From contig MQVO02000012.1 of NCBI GenBank assembly GCA_001986395.2, positions 992,001 to 1,056,000 of the forward strand: a stretch of DNA of 64,000 bases, written 5' to 3'. Numbering within the stretch: position 1 is the first letter of the stretch; each line of letters starts with the position of its first letter. Below the pieces are notes generated by a model, which was not told the origin of the DNA, did not search any database, and saw only the letters and a program-made list of their open reading frames with translations. The stretch is from Irpex lacteus. Its lineage: Eukaryota > Basidiomycota > Agaricomycetes > Polyporales > Irpicaceae. Positions 12,441-23,671 of the stretch are shown here, one piece after another. Position numbers and translations under genes: made by a program.

Positions 12441-13277
12441 ATGTTCACCACACTCATTTCTCTCGCTCTGGTCTCCACTGTCGCCCTCCGTGGTGTTCTT
12501 GCCGAGTTCTCGGTCTCAAGCCCTGCCATCAACGAGGTACGTCGAGGGAATCATGCACAAGGACTGCCAGCTGACTACTTTGTTAGGGCGAGTCATTCCA
12601 CCTCACCTGGTCTGGCCAGGAGGGTGAAGTCAACGCCATCATTGTCGATGCTGCCCAGCCCTGCGATAGCCTACTGTACGTGTCCCAGTCAATGACTGTA
12701 GCATTGCGACTTAATATCTTTGTACAGTGTCGACCTTGGAGATCACAGCAACGGTGCCCTGACCTGGCCAGGCACCCACAACCTCACCGCCGGCACCAAG
12801 GTGCAGATTTCTCTCGAGGATAGCAAGGGCGAAGAGGCTTGGTCTTCCGTCGTGCGTAGATATTCGTAGTCTCGCTCTGTCGACTCCTTTACTCAAAGTT
12901 GCACGAACAGATTACCGTCGGCAAGGGCAACGCCACCGTCTCCGCTTCTAACTCTGCCTCTGCCTCTGCTTCTGCCTCCGCATCAGCTGTTCTCTCTGGC
13001 TCTTCTTCCGTCGAAGCCGAGTCAGCAACTACGTAAGATTGCCATTGTTTCACTCTCGACCGCTGCTAACTATTTCTATAGCCTGGTCATCGCTGCAACT
13101 GCTTCCCCTGTCGGCGCTGCCTCTTCAACGGCCTCTGGCTCCAGCGATGACACGCCCGCCAACGCCATTGGTGCCGTCAACCAGGGTCTCCTCAGCGGTG
13201 CTCCTGCCCACCACAAGCTCAGCGCCCCCGCTGTCGCTCTGACAGCGCTCGTTGCTGCCCTCGCAGTCTCCCTCTAA
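12441..13277 (+). CDS. Kre9/Knh1-like Ser-rich GPI-type wall protein
   Basis: Exons 12441-12536, 12587-12675, 12728-12851, 12911-13032, 13082-13277 sum to 208 residues. A signal peptide (about 21 residues) is followed by a compact beta domain (FSVSSPAINE...ITVGKGN, about 22-125). Its features (LTWSG, ALTWPG, NLTAG, ISLED) match the Ser/Thr-rich GPI-anchored, Kre9/Knh1-like N-terminal domain of fungal wall proteins. A low-complexity Ser/Ala stretch follows. The tail ends in a hydrophobic segment (APAVALTALVAALAVSL) typical of GPI attachment. It probably sits at the plasma membrane or cell wall. It lies in the centre of the inverted esterase array, and the 3' ends of this gene and copy 4 face each other. 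A link to beta-1,6-glucan synthesis is known for yeast Kre9 but not shown here. Confidence 0.85.
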
Positions 13278-14276
13278 GCACCCCCGTCCCCAACACCTAC
13301 ACCCGCTGTTCCCGCTGCAGACTCGTATACCCCTTCCTGTTCTCGCTCATCCGGTCTCAGTGAGACCACGCTATCTTTATTGATTATTGTGCAGTTGTCT
13401 TCCAACCTTGACGGTGCTTCGAAGTTGCTGTGAGGATACGAGGAGTGTCTCGGAGATCCAGCGTTAAGCCTATTTTTTCCTGCTTCTCCTGGTATCCTCT
13501 GTTTTTGTCATGGGCTCTCGACGTTCCGGCGACGATTCAACGTACCTGTGGTCGTCTTACCTCGGACGTTCGACAAACGTGTTTTGCGCTATGCGCGGAC
13601 GCGTGGGTTTGGTTTGGGGAATACTGGGTAGTGTTTCCGTGTTGCTGGTCACTATTCGTACGGATGTGTGCTTGGTTTATCCCTCCTGGTGTAATTTTTT
13701 ATTCGATCGCTTACTTAACCTGCAATTTGACTGTGTCTTGTTGCTGACCGACGTGGTGTGCCTCGTTCGGTTGTAACCCGTAGTAGCAGTGTTTTGCACA
13801 AATATTGAATATCGTGTTTTATTTACAGATGTCTGTTGATCCTTGAACACCGTCGCCCGCGCTGTTTTGAGTCGTATGTGCTGGCAGCCGTCTAGTAGAC
13901 AACACGAACGTTGTCCCCTAGAAACGGTACCTTATGTTCCCAACACTTTGCATCTATGAATTTCAGAGACGCATATATTCAGGCAATTCAGGCACGTACG
14001 CTATACAAAGCTTATACGATGATGACGTAAACCGTTAACGGTTATTGCTCACCAGGAACCGTGTTCAATTGCAACCTTGAAACCTTAGAACTGACAACCT
14101 TCTCCCGCACTCGACTGAAACCTTAATCCGGTTCTGGCGAACTTTGTGGCGTGAGAGTGCATAGACATCACAACCAGCAAGTTTATTATTAGCTGAGAAA
14201 CATCCAGTAATATATTAAACCCAAGTGTTCAGTTAGTCCATGTTGGAACCATCGAGTACTAGTACCACGTATATTC
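13278..14276. other. Convergent intergenic region at the array centre
   Basis: The 3' regions of the wall-protein gene and of esterase copy 4 meet here. A 105-codon forward frame at 13430 is GT-rich and resembles 3'-UTR rather than coding sequence. Confidence 0.45.
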
Positions 14277-16756
14277 CTACCACGGATACTTCGTCAACAG
14301 CTTGTTCGTATAGTCAATCGCCTCGGTCCTAAAATCGTCCTTCGAGAGCGTGTGGGGGACGTTACCGTCGAGAAGAGTAAACAGCGTTGGGTTAGCAGGA
14401 GTGTACTGAGGCCAGCTTGCGTTGCCCTTGCCGTTGGGGTTGTGGTGGTTAACGAAGTTGATGAGATAGTCAGCCAAGTCTCCACCGCCAAAGAGGATAC
14501 CAAGGTCACTAGAGTGGAACTACCAGAAGAGAAGGTCATGGTGAGTATCGGTACATCGCGAAAGAAGATTTGATTGACTCACGGATCCGAGATCGGGGAG
14601 GCTCTTGGACCTCTTCGACACTGATAAGTGAATGTTAGGCAAGGAAGAGTCAAGAAAGAGACGAATGGGAAGGCTGACAGTAAGACCAGGTAGGTTGTCT
14701 GCCAGCACGGTTCTGCAACAAGAACCGTCTCGGCCCGTTGAACAGGAGGTCTCCCTGAATAGCAGAGAGGCGTTTCCACTGGGGAGTGACAGCGTTCGCA
14801 CTGCCGGTGTCGAAGGGAGAGCCTTGTGCGACGTCCTCAGGATAAAGCTTCAGGAGTTGGTCGACCTCGGCTGAGGTCGCGTCTGGGAAGTAGTTAGAGT
14901 GGATGTAGTAGTGCACTTCATCGTTCGTACTGAGTGAATTGGTGAGCAAGAGATGGCCCGGGTAGGATATGAAGCTGTTGTACTTACGTGATGTTGGCCA
15001 ATGACAAAGTGAAGAGTGTTCCCTCATCGTCGGTGTCCTATGCGAGAGCTCAGCCAAGACCCAGAATAACATCAATATAGCATTTTCTTACTCCTGCTAC
15101 GAAAGGTACGTTTGCGATCTTGCCCTTCAATACTGCCTGGTAAGGCAGATCCTGGAGGAACTTCCCGTCGGCTCGTGGAATCCAAGTTAAGTTCAAAGAC
15201 TGTCAGATGATATCATGTTAGGTCTCAATGCTCTTTAATATACATGAATCGCACTTACCTCTGTTGAGAAAACCGAGGGGCTGGTGGCTTCTATCGCGTC
15301 AATAACCTCGGCCGGTACGGTTTCACGGATACAGCTCAAAGTATCGTTGGTGCCTGCGCAGCCCGACTGTCGAACCAACGAGTCGTACCATCGCTGTCCT
15401 TTGGTGACGTCTCCGACGGGAGGGATTGACCCGGATTCCAGGAATGCAGCGTGGAAGAGTCCCTCGGTGTTGCCCCCATTTGCGAGTAAGTGCAGGCCAG
15501 CGGAGATAGCGCCGGCGGACTGTCCCCAGCTAGTTCACAAAACGTTAGCCACCTTGCTGTTCAGCTACAAGTTGGAGGGACTCACATAGTGACCTTGGAG
15601 CGGTCGCCACCGAACGCCCCTATATACTTCTGGACCCAGCGGAACGCCTGACGTTCTGAGCAAGAGCAAGAGATTTAGGTTCGCAGAGAGACACGATAAA
15701 TTGAACGTGCACGTACGATCTTGCAAGCCAATATTAGCTACTCCAGCAGCTTCGACTTCCGCACCTCCGAGGAATCCATAGGCTGATGTATCATTCAGTA
15801 CAATTTATCGGACTGCTTGCTGCGCAATACTCACGGCCGAGCCTTACAACAGTACATTAGTCAAACCGCGGACATAGAATGACAGAGTCAATGATGCTCA
15901 CCTGTAGTTTAAGCTGACAAGGACGATAGGTTCTCCAAGCTCTATGGATCGCTGGACAATGATAGAGCCGTCATTGCTGGGTTATAAGGTACGTAAGTAT
16001 CATATGTCACCACATTATAAACAACAACACATACGTAGCGGAACCACCGACTTCGAAAGCACCTGCAAAACAGCTGTGTTAATGGAGTTCAGGGTTCAGA
16101 GGATACTAAAAACGCACCTCCGTAAATCCACTGTATTGGTTGATAGTGAAAGACATTAACAGAAAGCCGATGAGAGACATCAGAAGCGACATACCACGAG
16201 GACAGGAACTTTCTTGTTTGCCGGAAGGTTCGATGGCTTCCAAACGTTAACAGTCAAACCTGATTAATGATTTTCGCATTCGTCATTAAATAACCACCGA
16301 TCAACATGAATGGACTTACAGTCCTCCGACTGCTGAGAAAACGATCCAAAGCCAGCTTGCAGGACTGCCTTTGTTTGCGGGTCCAAAGCATCTGGGATAG
16401 GAAAGGGGAGATCAGGTTGAAGGCACGCGAAACCGAAGCTAGTCGCGTTATGCTCTTCGGTATAAGGGTCGTTCGGAACGGGGAATCTGAGACGGAGGTC
16501 TCCAAACCTACATTGTAGTTGAATCATCAGTATCGGTTTAATGAAGGAGAGGACTGTGTACTGACGGTGGTTTCGCATAGTGAATACCGAGGAACTTATC
16601 GACAGTACCGTTGTGAACACCGTTGAACGTTCCCTGGTCCAGTTTAATCTGCGGAACACTGTTGGTGCTGTCAGCCCCATTGGTCGATGTGGACTGAGCG
16701 AAGGTGGATGATGCAGCGAGGGCCGCCACCCAGAGGTATGCGGTGTTGCCTAGCAT
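14277..16756 (-). CDS. Secreted type-B carboxylesterase/lipase, copy 4
   Basis: First gene of the reverse arm, 554 residues. Exons in coding order: 16566-16756, 16320-16507, 16195-16259, 16118-16130, 16035-16062, 15902-15976, 15835-15842, 15717-15782, 15586-15655, 15259-15529, 15092-15199, 14988-15037, 14679-14929, 14583-14620, 14277-14519. Signal peptide MLGNTAYLWVAALAASSTFA. The inferred triad is Ser239 (WGQSAG), Glu366 (DDEG) and His476 (FHSSD). Unlike the others it has PPFGDLR where Trp is usual at the start of exon 2, and SATNDG where the array has SSxYDG. Both lie outside the triad. Same exon phases as the forward copies. Confidence 0.9.
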
Positions 16757-16825
16757 TGCACTTGTGAAATAGAGTTAATGAGAAGGAATGAAATGGGAGG
16801 GATATGCATATGCTACATGACGATG

Positions 16826-16833
16826 TTTATATA
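16826..16833 (-). promoter_or_regulatory. TATA box of esterase gene 4
   Basis: Reading the reverse strand, tatataaa lies about 70 bases upstream of the ATG of copy 4. The surrounding promoter resembles those of copies 5 and 6. Confidence 0.55.
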
Positions 16834-18197
16834 GGTAGACTCACCATCTTCGTTACTAATAGTTGACTAAGACAGCCCGACAGAATGTCAGTTCACCCTG
16901 CCAATCACCAGTCGTTCTCTGCTTCTATCCGGCGTCCTGAAGTCGCGTGCGCGTATTCGGAGCCGAGAACGATGGTGTGTAGGTTCGTCGGGACCGCCTC
17001 AGTCACGGTGGGCTGGTGACTACAGTCGTCAGGCTGTACATCCACACGTACGTTATATGTCATACGTGCAATTCATTATGGCGGTCAAGTTCACATACAT
17101 GCACAACGGTGGGCCGGAAATCCTCGACGAGATAACCTATAATCGATGATCAAAGTAAGGCAGAGCGGGCAGAAAATATGCACTTCACATACCTGCAATG
17201 AAACCTAATCCGAGTCGAACGTGGACCTCAACATCTATTTCAAGTTTCGTGAGCTCTTTCGAATTTCAGGTCCTATTCGCGTCATGTCTCCGTCACGCTT
17301 GGTAAGCAACAACTTCCAAATCCTCTCTCACAAATACCAAACTAAGCTGCAGAATATAGCGAAGTTTACTCATCAAGCGTTCGTGATTTTTTTTTTTTTG
17401 CACTCTCGTTGGTAGGTCGTTGTCCGTAGCCATCGTCGAACTCTCATGGCATCCTCCGTCATTTGGGCGCTGCAATTGACCCATGATGCATGATCTCTCG
17501 CGTCTTACGGCACCAATGTCTTAGGCATATTGTTACGTTTGTGTGCTCGTGTGAATTGAGGTGCACCATGAGTTCCTTATGGACCAACAAGATTCAAGTA
17601 AGTATGCCCCGTTTCTTAGGCGCAGAAGTGAAGATTGAATATTAACGCGTAACGCACCATTAAGAAGTCGAGAATGAGTCGAACTAGATCTGACTCAAAT
17701 TCTGCAACCTCCGGATGACTCGAGATCAAAAAAGAGATGAATGTGGAAGAAGGCGTGCCAAGCTTGTGTGATGTCGGCCGTAGAAGAACTTGAACCAAGC
17801 TGCTTTCAACTCGCGTTTCGCTCCTAATGTGGCACTAGGCCGTGATCCGTCGGATCAAAACATACGTGACAGTCACGTCTGTGGTGCCAACCGTGACTCG
17901 AGCGCGTCCGGATCCGTCACGGTTGCAGTTGTGGCTGGGTGGCTGACCACAACTTCATCTACTTATTCAGACCCGACTCTAGAAAATAGAGTGTAGAAGG
18001 CATCAAATTTGGGTTACCAGAATTGTACAAGGTACAAACTGGACACGCGTTCGTTTCCTCATTGAAGCAGGTACTTGTCCCGGAACGTCAACATCACGAA
18101 GAGGTCCGCGCCTGACTTAGGGGAATAGACACGGCCTATCCTGTGACGAGAAAACTCATCTTAGCGAAGGAGAAACAACCCACTGCACTGTAAATGG
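16834..18197. other. Gene-poor spacer upstream of esterase copy 4
   Basis: No intact gene recognised. Blocks near 17100-17210 and 17270-17330 resemble blocks at matching positions upstream of copies 5 and 6, so this flank seems to have been duplicated with the esterase gene. Confidence 0.5.
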
Positions 18198-18600
18198 AAA
18201 CACTTACCTGCTGGCCACGAAATACGTATCTTGTAGCAAAGGAAACGATTCACCTTGAAGACAGGATACGGCCTACTAGTAGTACCGTTCTAAAAATACT
18301 TACCTGGTAAATACAACCCTGCCTCATGACGAGGTCCTCGACCTGCCTTCACGCGACCACGAGAACACCACGACTCACCTGACTGGTAGGATATGAAGAC
18401 CTACCTTGACGAACAATGAACGACTTACCGTCGTTCGTACAGAATCACTTACCTGGTCAACAAAACTCTCCCTCAAAGCGAATTCAGCGATCTGCCTTCG
18501 TCGAGGAAAGCACTCATCTGGTAAGTACAACCCTCCCTAAGAATAGTGTCAGTGACCCGCCTTCCTCCGCCTTCGTCAAGGAAAGCATGCACTCACCTGC
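18198..18600. repeat. Degenerate tandem repeat, about 65-90 bp spacing
   Basis: A core like cacttacctggt recurs at about 18201, 18298, 18373, 18446, 18511 and 18590. A longer shared block (ccttcgtcgaggaaagc and ccttcgtcaaggaaagc) is seen at 18495 and 18572, and a ggtaaatacaaccct-like block at 18305 and 18520. Each core resembles a reverse-strand splice donor, but no coding frame runs through. Confidence 0.5.
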
Positions 18601-19287
18601 GACTGACCAAGATAGACATATTTTCAAAAGTAGGAGACTACGCGCATCAGGGGAAGTGGACCCCTCTTGCGTCCTCTTTCGGTCCCTTCGTTCCACCGCA
18701 CTCGGGATACTGCACGATCAAACAAAGTACACTCAGCATCCAGCTCCAGTTCACAGGTAAAAACGAGGATCCTCAACTTACTTAGCGACGAGGAGGACGC
18801 GCGGGGAAACATTTCCGTAAGAAAGAAGGGTAAGGGGAATGGCATGGATGGCAACGCGTCAACGATTTATGCGTGCGGACCGTCAGCCACAATCCGCACG
18901 GATTTTCCTTTACTGGCTGCCGCGACGCGAAGCGTTTCTCCCGCTGGTATGTGAGATGATGGCGTCTCCATTCGGGATGGCGCGTGTGTCTGAGAGACTC
19001 ACATGATCTCGACTTACAGCGGATGACAATATATTGTTATATATGTCTTACAACTCAAGAATCGATGTCTACCAGTTGCTACGTCGCATTGTCAAAGTTC
19101 GCTTCCATTGTTAAAGCCTACGAAGGTGCGAAGTAAGTTTTGTATTGGCAATTCGGTATTCATACGCTGTTCAAAGTGACTTAAGCATCCAGCAGTCCGT
19201 GCTTTAGAACCAATCACGTATTACTAGGCACAAATCCGAAATCCATACTACTACTCCATAGTCCATAATCAACACAACCTACGAGTT
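18601..19287. other. Spacer 3' of esterase copy 5
   Basis: Overlapping open frames on both strands at 18.4-18.95 kb derive from the degenerate repeat and are not credible genes. Nothing else is recognised. Confidence 0.4.
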
Positions 19288-21762
19288 CTACAAAGGATAC
19301 TTGAGCGACAACTGGTTCAAATAGTCGATCGCTTCGGTCCTGAAATCATCCTTCGAGAGTGCGTGCGTGGCGTTGCCGTCGAGGAGGGTAAACAAGATGG
19401 GGTTGATAGTGGTGTACTGGGGCCAGCTTGCATTCCCTTTGCCGTTAGGGTTGTGGTAGTTGACGAAATTAATGAGATAATCAGCCATGTCGTTGCCGCT
19501 TAAGATGTTCAGGTCGCTGGTGTGGTACTACAGTGATAAATCGTATGACCGTTAATGAATTGCGAGGGTGGAGTTCGAAATGACTTACGGATCCGAGATC
19601 AGGGAGCGTCTTGAGTCTCTTCGACACTGCAAGAAGTGAACCATTAGCGAATAGGTAACGACGGTATAAAAAGACGACTGCTGACAGTACGACCAAGCAG
19701 ACTGTTTATCAGCACGGTTCTGCAACAAGAAACGCCTCGGACCATCGAACAGGAAGTCTCCCTGGAAAGCCGCGAGACGCTTGAACTCTGGCGTGACGGC
19801 GTTGGCACTACCGGTGTCAAAGGGAGAGCCTTGTGCGACGTCGTCAGGGTATAGCTTCAAGAGCTGATCGATTTCGGCTGCGGTCGCATTCGGGAAGTAG
19901 TTAGACGAGATGTAGGCGTGCACTCCGTCGTTTGTGCTGAATAAGAACCAGTGAGTTCCAAGTAATCATTAATGCGCATGGAGCCTCGAACGGATTGGCA
20001 CTTACGTGATGTTGGTCAGTGTGAGAGTGAAGAGGGTCCCCTCATCGTCGACATCCTATGCAGGAAGTCAGCTAATACCGTAAGTGGTATATAGGTGTAG
20101 ATGCGCTTACTCCTGCCACAAAGGGGACATTTGCCACCTTGCCGTCCAAGACCGCTTGATACGGCAGATCCTTGAGGAACTTTCCATCGGCTCGCGGGGT
20201 CCAGGTCAAATTCAAAGACTGTCATAAAACACCCATTCAGATTTCATTTGCTAGATTCGTGTTGGCTCAAATGAGTTTACCTCTATACTAGAAAATATCG
20301 AGGGGTCGGTGGCTTGAATGGCGTCGATGGCCTCGGCCGGTACAGTCTCGCGGATACAAGTCAAGGGATCGTTGATTCCTGCGCAACCTGACTGTTGAAC
20401 CAACGAGTCATACCACCTTTGGCCATTGGAGACGTCGCCAAAGGGAGGGATTGAACCGGATTGCAAGAATGCAGCATGGAAAAGGCCTTCGGTATCGCCT
20501 CCATTTGCTATCAAATGAGAACCGACGGAGATAGCCCCAGCGGACTGACCCCAGCTATGTCAAAAAAGGTAAGTAACCCTCCTTTTCGGCCGTGAGCAGG
20601 AAGGGCTCACATTGTAACTTTGTTGCGGTCACCACCAAACGCGCCGATGTACTTCTGTACCCAGCGGAATGCTTCACGTTCTGGGTCATGCAAGTGATTT
20701 AGTATAGTAGCGGCATAGTTAACCGTCCACGTACGATCCTGTAGACCAAGGTTTGCTACTCCGGCGTCCTTGATTTCCGCTCCACCGAGGAATCCGTAGG
20801 CTGAGAAGTCTCAGTAACCGTTGACAGGACCGTCAGTCGCACCATACTCACCGGCAGTTCTGTGCAGTCACCTATTAGTAAAACTGGGAAGGCTAACATA
20901 AATGACGCGTACCTATAGTTCATGCTAACAAGGATGATAGGCTCTCCTAAGTCGAGGGAGCGTGCGACAATGGCAGAGCCGTCATACCTGGATACAGACA
21001 GCATGTAAATATCTCACATCACCTGGCTGCAAAGAAACGTACGTAGAGGTACCGCCGACTTCAAACCCGCCTGAAAAATAGTAGCGTCAATGAAACCTAT
21101 ATGTCCTGAAGGGAAAAGAGCGCACCTCCGTAAATCCACTGGATTGTTCGTCGGTGAAAAACCTTAAAGAGAGATTTCGGAGACGATGAGGGAAATGGAA
21201 GTGACTCACAACGAGGACGGGAACCGTCGTGTTTGCTGGGAGGTTTGACGGCTTGAAAACGTTAACGGTCAAACCTAAATTTGAGATATGTCAGTAGACC
21301 AGTACAACTTAACATGAGATAACATACAGTCTTCAGATTGCTGAGGATACTTCCCAAAGCCGTTGGCAAGTCTTGCCTTCGCTTGTGGATCCAGATTATC
21401 CGGAATTGTAATAGTGAGGTCAGGCTGAAGGCAAGCAAAACCGAAGTCCGTCGCGTTCTGTACTCCGGTATAAGGATCATTGGCGACGGGCAGTCTGAGA
21501 CGAAGGTCGTCCCATCTATACAATTAACTCGATTAACGCAAGCGGAATGAAAGAGTGGATTGTGCACTGACGGTGGTTTAGCATAGTGGATACCGAGGAA
21601 CTTATCGACAGTGCCATTGTGGACACCATTGAACGTTCCCTGGTCTAGCTGGACTTGAGGGACACTACTGGTGCTGTTGGTCGCATTGGTCTGTGTGGAC
21701 TGAGCGAAGGTGGAAGACGCAGCGAGGGCTGCCACCCAGAGGTATGAGGCGTTGTCCAGCAT
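19288..21762 (-). CDS. Secreted type-B carboxylesterase/lipase, copy 5
   Basis: Reverse-arm paralogue, 554 residues. Exons in coding order: 21572-21762, 21328-21515, 21210-21274, 21126-21138, 21043-21070, 20913-20987, 20852-20859, 20735-20800, 20611-20680, 20281-20554, 20111-20218, 20006-20055, 19686-19936, 19589-19626, 19288-19527. An in-frame ATG 18 codons upstream exists, but the start used here begins the conserved leader MLDNASYLWVAALAASSTFA. Exon 10 carries one extra codon relative to the other copies, and the last exon is one codon shorter than in copies 1, 2, 4 and 6. The inferred triad is Ser239 (WGQSAG), Glu367 (DDEGT) and His477 (YHTSD). WGD at the start of exon 2 is WDD here. Confidence 0.9.
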
Positions 21763-21830
21763 TGCGCTTGGGAATCGAATTACTGAGAAGAGAGGAGATG
21801 GGAGGAAAATGAGCATGGTAGTCCACAGTG

Positions 21831-21838
21831 TTTATATA
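21831..21838 (-). promoter_or_regulatory. TATA box of esterase gene 5
   Basis: Reverse-strand tatataaa about 70 bases upstream of the ATG. Confidence 0.55.
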
Positions 21839-23671
21839 CACTCACCGTCCAGTACTAATCCAGTCGAGTAAAAAAAAAGTCGTATGTTGCAGCAAAATTC
21901 AGAAGATAGGCCCTTTCCAAAACCATTACACACAGTCGTCTGAGGCTGGTCGCTTACGAGAAAGAGCAGAGCGAGAAACCGTCGGGCCGTGGCTCGCAGC
22001 ATTGCGCTGAAGTGGGAAAAATCTGACTGGGTATCCGTTTGGCGAAGGATCTGTTGTTTTAGATCAACTGTCACCATCGCCAACCGCAAACGTCGTCTGC
22101 TTCCACCAGATCGCCGATATTTCAATACCTGGTATAAGAATTGCGGGAAAGCTATGCCGTGCCTGGAAAATCTACGCTAATGGTGATCCACTGCGCAGCA
22201 GAGTGCAGGTGCTGTGCACGTACCTCTACAGTGCTATGCGATGCAGCTTCCATATAAGGGCCGGATTCGCTGGAAACTCAGCACCGCTTCGAGTAAAAAT
22301 GATACCACAATTCTGATATCGAGTTAGCGTGAGTTGGTATCACTTTCCTCAGTACGCTGAAGCCTTACTCACCTCGAATGCAGTCAGTAGGCTCCATCAT
22401 GTTGTCACGACGTATGTGCTTGCTACAGGATAAGTTGTGAAAACATTATGATGCATACTATATCAGTAACCGCAGAAGCGAGGAGGAGCGCATTCGAGCA
22501 CATGTTGTGGTGCCTGCGATCTGCTCTGACGCTCACGTACATACACACTGGCGTGCAGAACCGCCGACCGGAGAACCTCGACGACATAAACTATAATGAC
22601 AGTGAGGCAAAGCAAAGTGAAAACGCGCAGCTCGCATACCTGTAATGCAACAGTTGTTAGTAGCGCTGTGCCATCTCAACATTGCGAGGTGCTCGCAAGT
22701 TACGCGGGATGGAACTGCCGTTGAATTGGAACCTGGGCGATCATAGACATCAGTGCCCGAAGACCCCATATGTCTTTGTGGCGTTGAATTAGCTTTAGTT
22801 TAAGGGGTCCGAGTGGTGTCATGTTTCCGTCAACTCTCGAAACCAACAACGTTCCAATCCTTTCTAATTGTAAAGATGATAGAATTGCTTACTCATCTGA
22901 ATAGTCTTAGCGAGTGCAGCTTCTTCGGTCTCACCGGCAGGTAATTGTCTATGGCCACCTAGAGCTGACTGTTTCCCCATCTCAGCCAACGTGCTTCACT
23001 CTGGGAACTGTGTCGGATTCATATGCCAGACGAAACTTGAATCCTGCCCATCACAAGCAAGAAACACTATTCATCTATGAGCACAGCATTTATGTGAGTA
23101 GAGTTTAAATAAGAGAATGTAATCCGACGTACACCCTCTAAATTGATAGTATTGCTCGTGGTTAACGTTGTAGAAAAACAGTCGGGTGTCAAAACATGTA
23201 GCGCCGACCGCTTGTTGCCGTCCGGCCGCTGAGGCCCGTAAACCGGCCTCGTACTGGGCACTCGAGCCTCAGGCCTCAGGCCCAAGTACATATCCAAAAA
23301 TTATGTAAGTCGCAGCACCAGCATAGAATCTACAGTACTGATTGTATATGAATGTTAGCAGAGATACAACCTACCTTACGACATGCTCAAAGCCGCTGTT
23401 CGAGCTCGCTTCGCGTGAACACTGGCAGAGCTTTCAAATTATAGCATGAGAGCATAGGCTTTGTTCTTCATCTTCCCTATCAGTGTATTTGAACTTTGCT
23501 AACAGTGGATGTAAGAAGATGGCCAGTAATTCTGTACTCCATACACTATGCGCATTCAACTAGGTATTCAACAGACCGTGTTTTAGAATCAACTATCGCT
23601 GAGGACGTGCATCGAAATTCCTTTCTCCATACCACCACTTAGTCCATGGTAAGTAACATACCTCACGACTC
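21839..23671. other. Gene-poor spacer between esterase copies 5 and 6
   Basis: No intact gene seen. Blocks at about 22535-22650 and 22800-22865 resemble blocks upstream of copies 4 and 6. The remainder holds only short unrelated frames. Confidence 0.45.

Noticed and set aside
12062..12532. 156-codon reverse frame and several forward frames over the wall-protein promoter
   Set aside because: Their composition follows the pyrimidine-rich promoter tract, and they overlap the first exon of the well-supported wall-protein gene.
13430..13776. 105-codon forward frame after the wall-protein gene
   Set aside because: GT-rich with Cys/Trp-heavy translation. It lies where the 3'-UTR is expected and has no homologue-like features.
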